DNA of 64,000 nucleotides. Origin: Clostridiales bacterium Firm_16. Lineage in GTDB: Bacteria; Bacillota; Clostridia; Saccharofermentanales; Saccharofermentanaceae. The stretch covers positions 1-64,000 of the forward strand of contig LVAV01000028.1 of the NCBI GenBank assembly GCA_001604185.1, read 5' to 3'. Under the pieces are notes generated by a model. The model was not told the DNA's origin, made no database searches, and saw only the letters and a program-made list of their open reading frames with translations. The translations under genes were made by a program, and so were the position numbers. Shown in pieces: positions 10,229-19,719 of this stretch; within the stretch, counting starts at the first letter, position 1; every line of letters begins with the position of its first letter.

Positions 10229-10837
10229 ATGTTTGTATTAGGAATCACTGGAGGAATCGGAAGCGGTAAAAGCACGGTTTCCGGTTATTTTCGTGAACAT
10301 GGTATTCAGGTGCTGGATGCCGATGAGATATCCCGGGATGTAACGGCTGTGAACGGGTGTGCGCTCCCGGAAATCGCGCAGCTTCTGGGACCTCGTGCCA
10401 TCAGTGCAAAGGGCGGTTTAAACCGCTCCTATGTGGCCTCCCTCGTTTTCTCGGAAAAGAAGAAACTGGACCAGCTTTCTGCTATCGTCCATAAATATGT
10501 GCTTTCTACCATAGCTTCAGAAATTGCCAAAGCAGCGGAGAAGAAAGTGAAAATCATCGTTCTGGATGTACCGATCCCGGTCAAACACGGATTTGTGGAT
10601 GTCTGTAATCAGATCTGGGTCGTAAGCTGTAGTGATGGAATCCGTCTGGATCGTCTGGTGCAGCGCGGTATGGACAGAGACGATGCCAAGAAACGTATGG
10701 CCATGCAGATGACTCGTGAAGAGTACGAGGAGCTGGGCGATGTGGTTCTCGTGAATGACGGCACGTTGGATGATCTTAAAGAACAGATCGAGAAGGCCGT
10801 GAAATCAGAGTTGAACGAGAGAGGGATCCGTATATGA
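10229..10837 (+). CDS. coaE: Dephospho-CoA kinase
   Basis: Catalyses the last step of coenzyme A synthesis, phosphorylating the 3'-OH of dephospho-CoA. The 202-aa product has the P-loop GGIGSGKST at residues 7-15, the LDADEI motif of the substrate site and a C-terminal lid region with RGMDRDDAKKRM. Length and motif order fit the family. An AGGAGAG site lies before the ATG. The stop codon overlaps the start of the next gene (ATGA), indicating coupling. The 50-base gap after polA holds a weak dyad (ACGCCT/AGGCGT) without a T-run, so polA and coaE may be one transcript. Confidence 0.94.
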   Translation: MFVLGITGGIGSGKSTVSGYFREHGIQVLDADEISRDVTAVNGCALPEIAQLLGPRAISAKGGLNRSYVASLVFSEKKKLDQLSAIVHKYVLSTIASEIAKAAEKKVKIIVLDVPIPVKHGFVDVCNQIWVVSCSDGIRLDRLVQRGMDRDDAKKRMAMQMTREEYEELGDVVLVNDGTLDDLKEQIEKAVKSELNERGIRI

Positions 10838-11124
10838 ACGTTGCCGTGATTTTTACGATCTGCATATTGGCTTTTGGTATTGTAGCTGCCCCGTCTCTGT
10901 ACTTCGTTTTCAAGAAAAAGAGTAAGACTTTAGCTAAGTATCTTGCTGTTTCGGCACTGGTCTTTTCTTCTGCGGCCTTACTGGTTATGTGTATCGCTAT
11001 TGCGAAGAAGGGGGAACCGCAGCTTTTCTTTTTCTTGGCAGATGCCCTGAGTTTCGGCGTTTTTGCTTTGTCTTCGGTGATGCTGGTTACTGTGTTTAAT
11101 CGGTTTGAAAAGAAGAATAAGTGA
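10834..11124 (+). CDS. Small integral membrane protein of unknown function
   Basis: The 96-aa product has three predicted membrane segments (about residues 3-25, 37-58 and 66-88), a Lys-rich loop FKKKSK after the first and a basic C-terminus FEKKNK. I recognise no family. The start overlaps the coaE stop by four bases, so it is translated from the same message, and a terminator follows it. No function can be inferred from the context. Confidence 0.7.
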   Translation: MNVAVIFTICILAFGIVAAPSLYFVFKKKSKTLAKYLAVSALVFSSAALLVMCIAIAKKGEPQLFFFLADALSFGVFALSSVMLVTVFNRFEKKNK

Positions 11125-11150
11125 TATCTGAATAATAATGAGCAAAGAAA

Positions 11151-11177
11151 AAGCAACCTCGTAAGGTTGCTTTTTTA
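11151..11177. terminator. Bidirectional intrinsic terminator between the coaE operon and ychF
   Basis: A 9-bp perfect stem (AAGCAACCT with AGGTTGCTT, loop CGTA) is followed by T's on the plus strand and preceded by A's, so it can end both the rightward coaE transcript and the leftward ychF transcript. Confidence 0.85.
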
Positions 11178-11198
11178 TTTCTGGATTTTACCGATCGA

Positions 11199-12290
11199 TC
11201 AAACGTTGAAACGGAAGAGCACAACGTCGCCGTCCTTCATGACGTATTCCTTACCCTCGGAACGCACAAGTCCTTTTTCCTTGGCGGCGGCATATGTACC
11301 ACAAGCCATCAGGTCATCGAATGCCACAACTTCTGCACGGATGAATCCACGCTCAAAATCAGAATGGATCTTACCTGCGGCCTGCGGTGCTTTGGTACCG
11401 TTCTTGATGGTCCATGCACGTACTTCCTGCGGGCCGGCAGTGAGGTAAGAAATGAGACCCAGGAGCTTATAACTTGCCTGGATCATCTTATCGAGACCGG
11501 ACTGGGAGAGACCAAGTTCTTCCAGGAACATGGCTTTTTCTTCCGGGTCCAGCATAGCAATCTCTTCTTCGATCTTTGCGGAGATCACGACACATTCCTC
11601 ACCGGAATTAGCTGCGATCTGCTCTACTGTCTTTACGTAATCGATGTCCGGATTGGATATATCGCTCTCTGCGATGTTGGCAACATAGAGAACAGGCTTG
11701 AGAGACAGAAGTGCCAGATCCTTGACGAATTCCATTTCTTCATCGTCGAAGGTGAGGGAACGGGCCGGTTTCTCCTGCTCCAGAGTAGCTGCGATCTTCT
11801 CGTAGCAGTCCAGTTCTGCCTGGAACTTCTTGTCGCCGCCTTTCATCATTTTTCTGACCTTGTCCAGACGACGGTCCATATATTCCATATCGGAAAGGAT
11901 CAGCTCCAGTTCGATGGTTTCGATGTCACGCTTCGGGTTAGCACCTCCGTCGACGTGTACGACATTGGTATCGTCAAAGCAACGGACAACATGTACGATG
12001 GCGTCAACTTCACGGATGTTGGCGAGGAATTTATTACCCAGACCTTCACCCTTGCTGGCACCGCGCACCAGACCTGCGATATCGACGAATTCGATCACGG
12101 CCGGCGTATACTTCTCCGGATTGTACATCTCGGCAAGTTTGTCCAGACGGTTGTCCGGAACAGACACGACACCTACGTTCGGTTCGATGGTGCAGAAAGG
12201 ATAGTTTGCGGATTCTGCACCCGCCTTGGTGATGGCATTAAAAAGCGTACTCTTGCCGACATTCGGCAGTCCAACGATACCTAATTTCAT
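11199..12290 (-). CDS. ychF: Redox-regulated ATPase/GTPase of the Obg family
   Basis: The 363-aa product is the near-universal P-loop protein YchF (OLA1/EngD), which prefers ATP and binds ribosomes. It shows the G1 motif GLPNVGKST at residues 6-14, the switch G3 motif [17 protein letters not shown], a coiled central insertion and a C-terminal TGS-like domain ending in [10 protein letters not shown]. The usual NKxD is replaced by NIAES-type sequence, typical of this ATP-preferring family. The ATG at 12290 is immediately followed by the family start [12 protein letters not shown]. It is monocistronic, with its promoter in the divergent region shared with comM. Confidence 0.95.
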   Translation of the reverse strand: MKLGIVGLPNVGKSTLFNAITKAGAESANYPFCTIEPNVGVVSVPDNRLDKLAEMYNPEKYTPAVIEFVDIAGLVRGASKGEGLGNKFLANIREVDAIVHVVRCFDDTNVVHVDGGANPKRDIETIELELILSDMEYMDRRLDKVRKMMKGGDKKFQAELDCYEKIAATLEQEKPARSLTFDDEEMEFVKDLALLSLKPVLYVANIAESDISNPDIDYVKTVEQIAANSGEECVVISAKIEEEIAMLDPEEKAMFLEELGLSQSGLDKMIQASYKLLGLISYLTAGPQEVRAWTIKNGTKAPQAAGKIHSDFERGFIRAEVVAFDDLMACGTYAAAKEKGLVRSEGKEYVMKDGDVVLFRFNV

Positions 12291-12357
12291 GAAAAGTGAC
12301 CTCGTTTCTATATCAAAACTTCAAAATCATACTTGAATCGACTATCTACGAACCCAC

Positions 12358-12386
12358 ATTATAGCATATTTCCGTGAATTGTCGTA
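12358..12386 (-). promoter_or_regulatory. Extended -10 promoter for ychF
   Basis: Read on the minus strand, TGCTATAAT gives a perfect -10 (12358-12363) with the TGn extension. The hexamer 17 bp upstream is a weak TACGAC. Extended -10 promoters tolerate a poor -35. Confidence 0.55.
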
Positions 12387-12463
12387 TTTTGTCGAAAAAT
12401 TCTTCTGTATGGATAAACCGATTTCTGTACAATAACGGAAATCCTGACGGAAGGAGTAGGCAT

Positions 12464-14023
12464 ATGACAAGTGCGAAATCAAGAAATGCCAAGGTTAAGA
12501 CAGTTTATCTGCAAGGTCTGGAAGGTTGTGAGGCAGAAGTAGAGGTGTCGATATTTCAGGGACTTCCCGGGTTTGAAGTGGTGGGCCTCGGAGATTCGTC
12601 CATCCGGGAATCCAAGGAAAGGGTTCGGGCCAGTATACGCTCCTGTGGCTTTACTTTTCCCAATCAGCGTCTGCTGGTGAATATCTCGCCGGCTTATCTT
12701 CATAAATCCGGGTCTTCCTTCGACCTTCCCATTGCGCTGGCAATCCTTATGGCGTCGGGACAGCTTACGAGTATCTATAAGAATGTGATGGCATATGGTG
12801 AACTATCTTTGACAGGGGAGATCCGCCCGGTTCCGGGAAGTATCTCTCGAATGCTTCTGTTATCGGAATCGAAGAGAGATATCCTTCTTATTCCTAAGAA
12901 AGATATGCAGGAAGCCTCTTTGCTGTCAGTGACGGCTGAGGGAGTGGATAGTCTGGCGGATGCCATAGCACACCTGAAACAGCCCTTCGATTCTGTACCG
13001 GAATCCTTCGAATTGGATCAGGATCTACCCGGGCCGAAAGTGGATATTTCCTGTCTTAGTGGTCAGCCAAAGGCAGAGAAGGCGATTGTGCTTGCTGCAG
13101 CCGGGTTTCACAATCTGCTTTTCTCCGGACCGCCGGGCACAGGTAAATCTCTTTCTGCCCAGATCATCGCGGGTATCCTTCCACCACTTACACGTGAGGA
13201 GAAGATTGAATTGCTTCGTGTAGAGAGTGCTTTGTCTGTGCTGGACTCACGAGATCTTTCTTCATGCTTACGACCTTTCCGATATGTACATCACACCTGT
13301 ACGCCTTCCGCAATGGTAGGTGGAGGCCGATATGCGGTTCCAGGTGAAATCTCCCGTGCCCTGCACGGTGTGCTGTTTCTGGATGAATTGCCGGAATTCT
13401 CCCCCAAAGTACTGGATATGCTTCGTGTGCCACTGGAAACAGGGGAAGTAGAGATATCCAGAAACTGCAGGACAAGTGTTTTTCCGGCGAGGTTTATGCT
13501 GGTGGCGGCAATGAATCCATGTAGGTGCGGAAAGAGAATCGAATCCCCGGCGGAGTGTACGTGCACAGCATCTATGGTCCGGAGTTATCAGGGACGGATC
13601 AGCGGGGCGCTTCTGGACAGAATGGATATCTACTGCTATATGCCGAGAATCTCAGAAGCCGCCATGATGGAGACGATTTACTCGGAAAGCGGGTCGGATA
13701 GTCTCCGATGGAGAGACCGTATCTCGGAAGTCTGGGAGAGACAGTATCGAAGATGTGATGAATTCGGCATTCCGAGAGTGAAGAACGGGGAGTGCCAGGA
13801 AGCCTATCTGGCAGAGCTCTTTCGCATTGGCAGTAAAGAAAGTGAATTTGCCGCGTCTGCAGCACATCAACTGAAATTGTCTGTCCGAGGGCTCAGAAGG
13901 TTGGTTCGTCTGTCCCGTACGATCGCAGATCTTCAGGACCAGGAGGATGTGCGCTGCGAACATATCACGGAAGCTCTGGCATACAGGATGCCACAGTGGA
14001 ATACAACGAATACAGGAGGTTAA
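12464..14023 (+). CDS. comM: YifB/ComM-family Mg-chelatase-like AAA+ ATPase
   Basis: The 519-aa protein belongs to the ComM family, a DNA branch-migration helicase that aids integration of incoming DNA in naturally transformable bacteria. It has an N-terminal S5/Lon-like domain (about 1-170, with QGLPGFEVVGLGDSSIRESKERV), Walker A SGPPGTGKS near 220, Walker B VLFLDELPEF near 305, and a C-terminal Mg-chelatase segment with two CxC-type zinc motifs (NPCRCG, ECTC) and RGLRRLVRLSRTIADL. The ATG at 12464 has AAGGAG upstream; a longer reading frame to 12374 lacks a ribosome site. dprA starts four bases after the stop, so the two DNA-uptake genes are coupled. Confidence 0.92.
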   Translation: MTSAKSRNAKVKTVYLQGLEGCEAEVEVSIFQGLPGFEVVGLGDSSIRESKERVRASIRSCGFTFPNQRLLVNISPAYLHKSGSSFDLPIALAILMASGQLTSIYKNVMAYGELSLTGEIRPVPGSISRMLLLSESKRDILLIPKKDMQEASLLSVTAEGVDSLADAIAHLKQPFDSVPESFELDQDLPGPKVDISCLSGQPKAEKAIVLAAAGFHNLLFSGPPGTGKSLSAQIIAGILPPLTREEKIELLRVESALSVLDSRDLSSCLRPFRYVHHTCTPSAMVGGGRYAVPGEISRALHGVLFLDELPEFSPKVLDMLRVPLETGEVEISRNCRTSVFPARFMLVAAMNPCRCGKRIESPAECTCTASMVRSYQGRISGALLDRMDIYCYMPRISEAAMMETIYSESGSDSLRWRDRISEVWERQYRRCDEFGIPRVKNGECQEAYLAELFRIGSKESEFAASAAHQLKLSVRGLRRLVRLSRTIADLQDQEDVRCEHITEALAYRMPQWNTTNTGG

Positions 14024-14027
14024 GAGA

Positions 14028-15197
14028 ATGGAAAACAAGAATTTGAAAGAAAAACTGTTTTGCTCACTTATCATGCACAAGAAGATCATGAATGGAAGTC
14101 AGATTCGTCGCCTGATCGCGGATAAAAAGATCGAGTCCATGGATAGTATCTGCCAGGAACAGGATTCGATCTTTACAGAAGAAATGCTGTCTCCTGAACA
14201 GCTTGAAAAGTGGAGAGAGTACAGGAACTCAGCGGCTTACGATCGTTTCGACGAATACGTTGAATATGTGCTGAAGAGAAATATTCAGGCCGTCGGTATG
14301 TATGATGAGGATTATCCGGAGTGCCTGAAACCATATCCGAATATGCCGCTTATCCTCTATCTTCGAGGTGATGCATCACTTCTTCATCAGAAGAAGTCGA
14401 AGGTGTCTATTGTTGGTACAAGGCAGCCCTCCGCATACGGAAGACGGGTAACAAGAGAGTTCGCCAAAGCGCTGGCTCTTCGTGATGTGGTGATCGTAAG
14501 TGGTCTTGCCAGAGGTGTGGATGGGATAGCACATCAATCCTGTCTGGATGCGGGAGGAAAGACCATCGCCGTCATGCCTTGTGGCTTGGATACCGTCTAT
14601 CCTGGAGATCATCTGCAACTTTTTCAGGAGATCGAACAGAAGGGACTGCTGATATCTGAACTTATGCCCGGCACGAAGGCAATCCGCCAATACTTCCCGG
14701 CTAGAAACCGTATTCTGTCCGCTTTGTCAGACTGTGTTCTGATTACGGAAGCGGGGCAGAACAGCGGAACACTGCATACGGCTAACTTTGCAGCGGCCCA
14801 CGGAAAAGAAGTTTTCGTGATCCCCGGAACCATCTATTCAGATACATCTAAAGGGAATCTGGGTCTCATGAAGGATGGCGCGCAGATTGCCTCGGAACCG
14901 GAAGATCTACTGGCGTATCTGGCCGGAGCTGTATTCTTCCGAGAGATCGAAGAAATCAAGGAAGAATGGAGAATGCACCTTCTTAAGGAGAAGATAGAAC
15001 AGCATCCGGAAGAGCTGACGGATGATGAGATCCGGCTTGTGATCATGGAACTTCTGGTAGCACAAGGATTGAATGCAGATGAGATCGTCCGTGAATCCGG
15101 CCTTGCCTACGAAGCGGTTTCGATGGAACTGGGAAAACTAGAACTGGAAGGAAAAATCACGAATGAAAACGAAAAATACATTTTGACAATTCGCTAA
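14028..15197 (+). CDS. dprA: DNA processing protein DprA (Smf)
   Basis: Loads RecA on incoming single-stranded DNA during transformation. The 389-aa product has a variable N-terminal helical region (1-115), a Rossmann-like DprA core with VGTRQPSAYGR, SGLARGVDGIAHQ, GCGLD-like MPCGLDTVYPGDH, NRILSALSD and EAGQNSGTLHTANFAAAHGKEVFVIPG, and a C-terminal winged-helix segment ending in ALTIR-like ILTIR. The ATG at 14028 has an optimal AGGAGG; the same frame continues upstream inside comM without a start signal. Coupling to comM supports a role in DNA processing, though no other competence genes lie nearby. Confidence 0.93.
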   Translation: MENKNLKEKLFCSLIMHKKIMNGSQIRRLIADKKIESMDSICQEQDSIFTEEMLSPEQLEKWREYRNSAAYDRFDEYVEYVLKRNIQAVGMYDEDYPECLKPYPNMPLILYLRGDASLLHQKKSKVSIVGTRQPSAYGRRVTREFAKALALRDVVIVSGLARGVDGIAHQSCLDAGGKTIAVMPCGLDTVYPGDHLQLFQEIEQKGLLISELMPGTKAIRQYFPARNRILSALSDCVLITEAGQNSGTLHTANFAAAHGKEVFVIPGTIYSDTSKGNLGLMKDGAQIASEPEDLLAYLAGAVFFREIEEIKEEWRMHLLKEKIEQHPEELTDDEIRLVIMELLVAQGLNADEIVRESGLAYEAVSMELGKLELEGKITNENEKYILTIR

Positions 15198-15250
15198 TAA
15201 TGAATTATATATATTAAATGTTAGAAATCAGTTTTACGGAGAACAGGAAA

Positions 15251-17446
15251 ATGAGCAAGAACTTAGTGATCGTTGAGTCACCGGCAAAGGCAAAAACAAT
15301 CGGAAGATATCTTGGTAAGGATTATAAGATCACAGCGTCCGTCGGACACATTCGTGATCTGCCTTCTTCGACCATGGGTGTAGACGTCAAGCATGACTTC
15401 AAACCTACATACATTAATATGCGTGGCAAGGAGAAAGTAATCCGCGAACTCAAGGAATATGCGGCAGATGCCGAAAAAGTGTATATCGCAACCGACCCTG
15501 ACCGTGAGGGAGAAGCCATTGCCTGGCACATTGCCAAAGTTCTGAATATAGATCTGAATGAGAATTGCCGTATCTCGTTTAACGAAATTACTGAAAAAGC
15601 CATTAAGAATGCTATCCTTTCTCCGAGACAAATTGATATTGATCTGGTAAATGCCCAGCAGGCCCGTCGTGTTCTGGACCGCCTTGTTGGTTACGAGCTT
15701 TCACCGCTACTCTGGACCAAAGTCAGAAAAGGTCTGTCTGCCGGTCGTGTTCAGTCCGTTGCAACGAAGCTTGTTGTAGACCGTGAGAAAGAGATCGAAG
15801 CGTTTAAGCCTGAAGAATACTGGAATGTCAATGCAGAGCTCTGCCCGGCTGACGGTAGTGGTTTTTCTTTCCGTACCCGTTATCACGGAGAAAAGAAAGG
15901 CGGCAAAATCGAGAAGGTCAAGCTTTCCAATCAACAAGAAACCGATGCTTTACTTGCTTCTCTTAAGAATGGTGAGTATGTGGTCGATACTATAAAGAAG
16001 GGAAGAAAGCTTCGTCAGCCTTTCGCTCCTTTCACAACCAGTACGCTTCAGCAGGAAGCATCCCGTCGCATCAGCTTTACGTCAAGAAAGACGATGAGCG
16101 TTGCACAGCAGCTCTATGAAGGCGTAGAGATTGCCGGACAGGGTCAGGTCGCTCTCGTTTCTTATATCCGTACAGACTCCGTACGTGTTTCTGAAGAAGC
16201 AATGACTGCAGCCAGAAAGCTGATCAGCGAGAAATATGGTGAGCGTTATCTTCCTAAGTCCCCGAGAAAGTACTCGAACAAGAACTCTGCTCAGGATGCC
16301 CACGAAGCTATCCGTCCGGCTCATTTCGAACTGAGTCCGGATGCCATCAAGAATTCTCTTTCTTTGGATCAGTACAAGCTTTATAAATTGATCTGGGACC
16401 GTTTCCTGTCTTCCCAGATGGCTTCGGCTGAAGTAGATACCGTATCGGTTGATGTAAGATGTAACACATCGATCTTCCGTACGCAGGGTGAGACAGTTCA
16501 GTTCCAGGGCTTCCTGGCTGCATATGCAGATCTGAATGACGAACTCACGGATGATGAGAAGAATACGAAGGCTAAACTTCCGGATCTGGCAGACGGTCAG
16601 CAGCTGAAATTGATCGATCTGAAATCTGAACAGAAGTTTACGGCTCCGCCGCCGAGATTCACGGAAGCAACCTTGATCAAGATGCTGGAAGAGAAGGGAA
16701 TCGGCCGTCCGTCCACGTATGCGCCGACGATTTCTACGATCCTGGAGCGTAATTACATCGATAAAGAAGGCAAAGTAATCCATCCTACAGAACTTGGAAA
16801 TGTTGTTACCGATCTTCTTACGAATTTCTTTACGGAGATCGTTGACGTGTCTTTCACCGCGGACATGGAGTCGAAACTAGACGAGATCGAACTTGGTAAG
16901 AAAGACTGGGTCAAAGTGCTTTCAGAATTCTATCCTTCTTTCCATGAGTTGATCGTGAAAGCAGGTTCTGATGTTTCGAAGGTAAAGATGGCCGAGAAGC
17001 AGACCGGCGAGAAGTGCCCGGAATGTGGCAATGACCTGGTTATCAAGGAAGGCCGTTTCGGACAGTTTATCGCATGCTCTCATTTCCCGGAATGCAAATA
17101 TACGAAGAATATTGAAGTATCTGTAAAGGGATCCTGCCCGCTGTGTGGAAGTGGTCTGGTATCCCATCGTTCTACAAAGTATAAGGGACGCCTTTTCTAT
17201 ACTTGTGATAAGAAGGGTTCGGATGCCGATTGCGGCTTTATCAGCTGGGATCTCCCTATCGATGGTCAGAAGTGCGATACCTGCGGCAGTTACATGGTAT
17301 GGAAGCGGTTCCGCGGACGTGCTTATCCGAAATGTGCCAATAAGGATTGCCCGAAGAATGCTCCGAAGAAGTCTTCGAAAGCAGAAGGTGAAGAGAAGCC
17401 GGAAAAGACAAAAAAGTCGAAAGCTAAGAAGAATCCAGAGGAGTAA
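15251..17446 (+). CDS. topA: DNA topoisomerase I
   Basis: Type IA topoisomerase that relaxes negative supercoils. The 731 aa start with the Toprim domain (LVIVESPAKAKTIGRYLG at residues 5-22, and DPDREGEAIAWH). The catalytic tyrosine is Tyr305 in SYIRTDS. At the C-terminus are three zinc ribbons with CPECG, CPLCG and CDTCG pairs and a Lys-rich tail of about 25 residues. The ATG at 15251 is chosen because the conserved domain starts there and GGAG lies nine bases upstream; an in-frame ATG at 15218 adds 11 residues with no homology. It sits in the classic dprA-topA-trmFO order. Confidence 0.96.
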   Translation: MSKNLVIVESPAKAKTIGRYLGKDYKITASVGHIRDLPSSTMGVDVKHDFKPTYINMRGKEKVIRELKEYAADAEKVYIATDPDREGEAIAWHIAKVLNIDLNENCRISFNEITEKAIKNAILSPRQIDIDLVNAQQARRVLDRLVGYELSPLLWTKVRKGLSAGRVQSVATKLVVDREKEIEAFKPEEYWNVNAELCPADGSGFSFRTRYHGEKKGGKIEKVKLSNQQETDALLASLKNGEYVVDTIKKGRKLRQPFAPFTTSTLQQEASRRISFTSRKTMSVAQQLYEGVEIAGQGQVALVSYIRTDSVRVSEEAMTAARKLISEKYGERYLPKSPRKYSNKNSAQDAHEAIRPAHFELSPDAIKNSLSLDQYKLYKLIWDRFLSSQMASAEVDTVSVDVRCNTSIFRTQGETVQFQGFLAAYADLNDELTDDEKNTKAKLPDLADGQQLKLIDLKSEQKFTAPPPRFTEATLIKMLEEKGIGRPSTYAPTISTILERNYIDKEGKVIHPTELGNVVTDLLTNFFTEIVDVSFTADMESKLDEIELGKKDWVKVLSEFYPSFHELIVKAGSDVSKVKMAEKQTGEKCPECGNDLVIKEGRFGQFIACSHFPECKYTKNIEVSVKGSCPLCGSGLVSHRSTKYKGRLFYTCDKKGSDADCGFISWDLPIDGQKCDTCGSYMVWKRFRGRAYPKCANKDCPKNAPKKSSKAEGEEKPEKTKKSKAKKNPEE

Positions 17447-17452
17447 TAAAGT

Positions 17453-18784
17453 ATGGACAAACCGGATATCACGATCATTGGCGCAGGCCTTGCCGGTTCT
17501 GAGGCAGCTTATCAGGCAGCTCGCCTGGGTGCCAAGGTGCGTCTTTATGAGATGAAACCGGTACGAAAGAGTCCGGCGCATCATTCCGATAAATTCGCGG
17601 AACTGGTGTGTAGTAATTCCCTTCGCTCCAATCAGTTGGAGAACGGTGTAGGTCTGCTCAAAGAAGAATTGCGTATCCTGGGTTCACTGATCATGGAAGC
17701 GGCCGATAAGGCTCAGGTTCCTGCCGGTGGCGCACTGGCCGTAGATCGTGAAGAATTCTCGGGTTATATTACTGAAAAGATTCTGAATCACCCAAATATT
17801 GAGGTGATTTATGAAGAAATCCATCGTATTCCGGATGAAGGTCCTGTTATTGTAGCTACCGGTCCTCTGACGGACGCAGATCTTTATGATGATATCATGG
17901 AACGGATCGGACATCAGGACATGCATTTTTTCGATGCCGCGGCTCCGATTGTCATGGAATCCGGTATTGACCGTTCGATTTGTTTTGCTATGTCCAGATA
18001 TGGCAAAGGTGGAGATGATTATCTGAACTGCCCGATGAATGAAGAAGAATACAGAAACTTCTATGAAGCACTTATCTCAGCAGAACTTGCTGATGTGAAG
18101 GGTTTCGATAAAGAAACAGTATTCGAAGGATGTATGCCGATCGAGACCATGGCGAAGAGAGGTTATGACACGATGCGGTTCGGACCCTTGAAGCCGGTGG
18201 GTCTGATCGATCCTCGAACCGGGGAAGAACCCTATGCCTGTGTTCAGCTTCGACAGGATGACCGTATGGCATCGATCTATAATATCGTCGGATTTCAAAC
18301 TCGACTGAAGTTTCCTGAACAGACACGTGTCTTCCACATGATCCCGGGACTTCAGAATGCTGAGTTTACCAGAATGGGCGTCATGCACAGGAATACTTAT
18401 ATCGAGTCTCCGAAACTTTTAATGCCTACCTATCAGATGCGTAATGAACCTCGTATTGCATTTGCCGGTCAGATCACAGGTGTAGAAGGTTATATCGAGT
18501 CTACTGCATCCGGCTATCTGGCAGGCTTCTACAGTGCTTGTGATGCGCTTCATATCGACCATGATGTCCGCTTTTCATCAGAGACCATGATAGGTGCTAT
18601 GGCGTCTTATATTTCGGACCCGAATGTGAAACATTTTGTTCCCATGAACGCGAACTTCGGTCTGGTTGCGCCTCTGGGATATAAAGTTCGTGGAAAGAAA
18701 AAAGAGAAGAATCTTGCATATGCAGAACGTGCAATTGCAGAAGTATGTAAGCATAAGGAAGAGATGGTACATTTATGGAATTAA
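17453..18784 (+). CDS. trmFO: Methylenetetrahydrofolate-tRNA-(uracil-54-C5)-methyltransferase
   Basis: Makes ribothymidine at position 54 of tRNA using 5,10-methylenetetrahydrofolate and FAD, the Firmicute alternative to SAM-dependent TrmA. The 443-aa product starts with an FAD-binding GxGxxG motif (IIGAGLAGSEAA) and has the diagnostic HHSDKFAELVCSNSLRSN segment with the conserved cysteine, plus ITGVEGYIESTASG near the C-terminus. It begins six bases after the topA stop. Its last ten bases overlap the start of the next gene in another frame. Confidence 0.96.
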   Translation: MDKPDITIIGAGLAGSEAAYQAARLGAKVRLYEMKPVRKSPAHHSDKFAELVCSNSLRSNQLENGVGLLKEELRILGSLIMEAADKAQVPAGGALAVDREEFSGYITEKILNHPNIEVIYEEIHRIPDEGPVIVATGPLTDADLYDDIMERIGHQDMHFFDAAAPIVMESGIDRSICFAMSRYGKGGDDYLNCPMNEEEYRNFYEALISAELADVKGFDKETVFEGCMPIETMAKRGYDTMRFGPLKPVGLIDPRTGEEPYACVQLRQDDRMASIYNIVGFQTRLKFPEQTRVFHMIPGLQNAEFTRMGVMHRNTYIESPKLLMPTYQMRNEPRIAFAGQITGVEGYIESTASGYLAGFYSACDALHIDHDVRFSSETMIGAMASYISDPNVKHFVPMNANFGLVAPLGYKVRGKKKEKNLAYAERAIAEVCKHKEEMVHLWN

Positions 18785-19647
18785 AGCGGCAGAATTATTC
18801 GACAGGTGAAAGCGTGGAAGTACCGAAAAGCTTTATGCGGGCCTTCGGTCGTAACTGGAGCAAGGTGATGGGTTGTAATGCCTTGATACTCTTGGCCAAT
18901 ACGCTTTCTATCTTGATCAGTCTTTGCATGATCATGTTTATTGTACCGCTGATCTTTCCGTTCTTTATGCCTAACAAATTAGGTGATTTTCTTGTGCAAA
19001 ACGGCTTTGTTACAGATATAGGAACCGCTGAAGAAGCGGCTAACAGCGTCTTTTATATGGCCTCTCTTGTGCTTGAATTGATGATGACCGGTATGCTGTT
19101 TGTCATCAACGGCCCCATTCAGGCGGGCATCTGTTATTATTTCCGTAATGTCCTGACCGGAGATGCCCGATTCAAGACAGATTTTGTTAAGGGTATGAAG
19201 ATGAGTTGGAAGAAGGCCCTTGGAGCAAGTATTCTCTCCATTTTTGTGACGGCGATCCTGCTTTTCAACATCGGGTATTATCAGAATGGTTTCCTTGGAT
19301 CTGCATCTGTCTTCTTCAAGGGATTCTTTACATGTATTCTGGTGTTCTGGGGCAATATGCAGGTTTATACTTATCCTCTGATCGCATGCACTAAGTTGTC
19401 TTTGAAGGATGTGTATAAGAATTCTGCTTTGCTTTCCATCACGAAGTTTCCATTCACATTCTGTTTCTTCCTGCTGGAAGTCGTATTGTTCTTAGTACTT
19501 CCGGGTGTATTGATCTTTACTTTGGAACAGTTTGGCTATGCCGTAGCCATGTTATTCTACTTGCTTTTCTCATTCGGATTTACGACTTTCCTGGCGACAT
19601 ACAAGTCCTGGAAACTGATTCAAGACTATATTGAAGAGGAGAACTGA
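18775..19647 (+). CDS. Polytopic membrane protein, YesL/DUF624-like
   Basis: The 290-aa protein has about six hydrophobic segments: near residues 37-62, 90-118, 145-165, 178-205, 225-250 and 255-280. The short loop motif IQAGICYYFRNVLTGDARFKTDFVKGMK between segments recalls YesL/DUF624 proteins, whose role is unclear although some sit with carbohydrate uptake genes. It overlaps trmFO by ten bases and is probably expressed from the topA-trmFO message. No terminator is evident before the next promoter-like site at 19661. Family assignment is tentative. Confidence 0.6.
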   Translation: MELKRQNYSTGESVEVPKSFMRAFGRNWSKVMGCNALILLANTLSILISLCMIMFIVPLIFPFFMPNKLGDFLVQNGFVTDIGTAEEAANSVFYMASLVLELMMTGMLFVINGPIQAGICYYFRNVLTGDARFKTDFVKGMKMSWKKALGASILSIFVTAILLFNIGYYQNGFLGSASVFFKGFFTCILVFWGNMQVYTYPLIACTKLSLKDVYKNSALLSITKFPFTFCFFLLEVVLFLVLPGVLIFTLEQFGYAVAMLFYLLFSFGFTTFLATYKSWKLIQDYIEEEN

Positions 19648-19660
19648 TTGAGTTTTCTGG

Positions 19661-19689
19661 TATACATTTTTTGGCAGTTGGGCTAAAAT
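19661..19689 (+). promoter_or_regulatory. Putative promoter of the FHA/PP2C/protease/kinase operon
   Basis: TATACA (19661-19666) and TAAAAT (19684-19689) are 17 bp apart, placing transcription start near 19696 and the ATG at 19720. Matches are 4/6 and 5/6, so moderate. Confidence 0.4.
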
Positions 19690-19719
19690 GATAACATATT
19701 TTGTTATGAGGTGAACGTT

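Noticed and set aside
11364..12284. Plus-strand open frame opposite ychF
   Set aside because: Antisense shadow of a highly conserved gene, without homology of its own.
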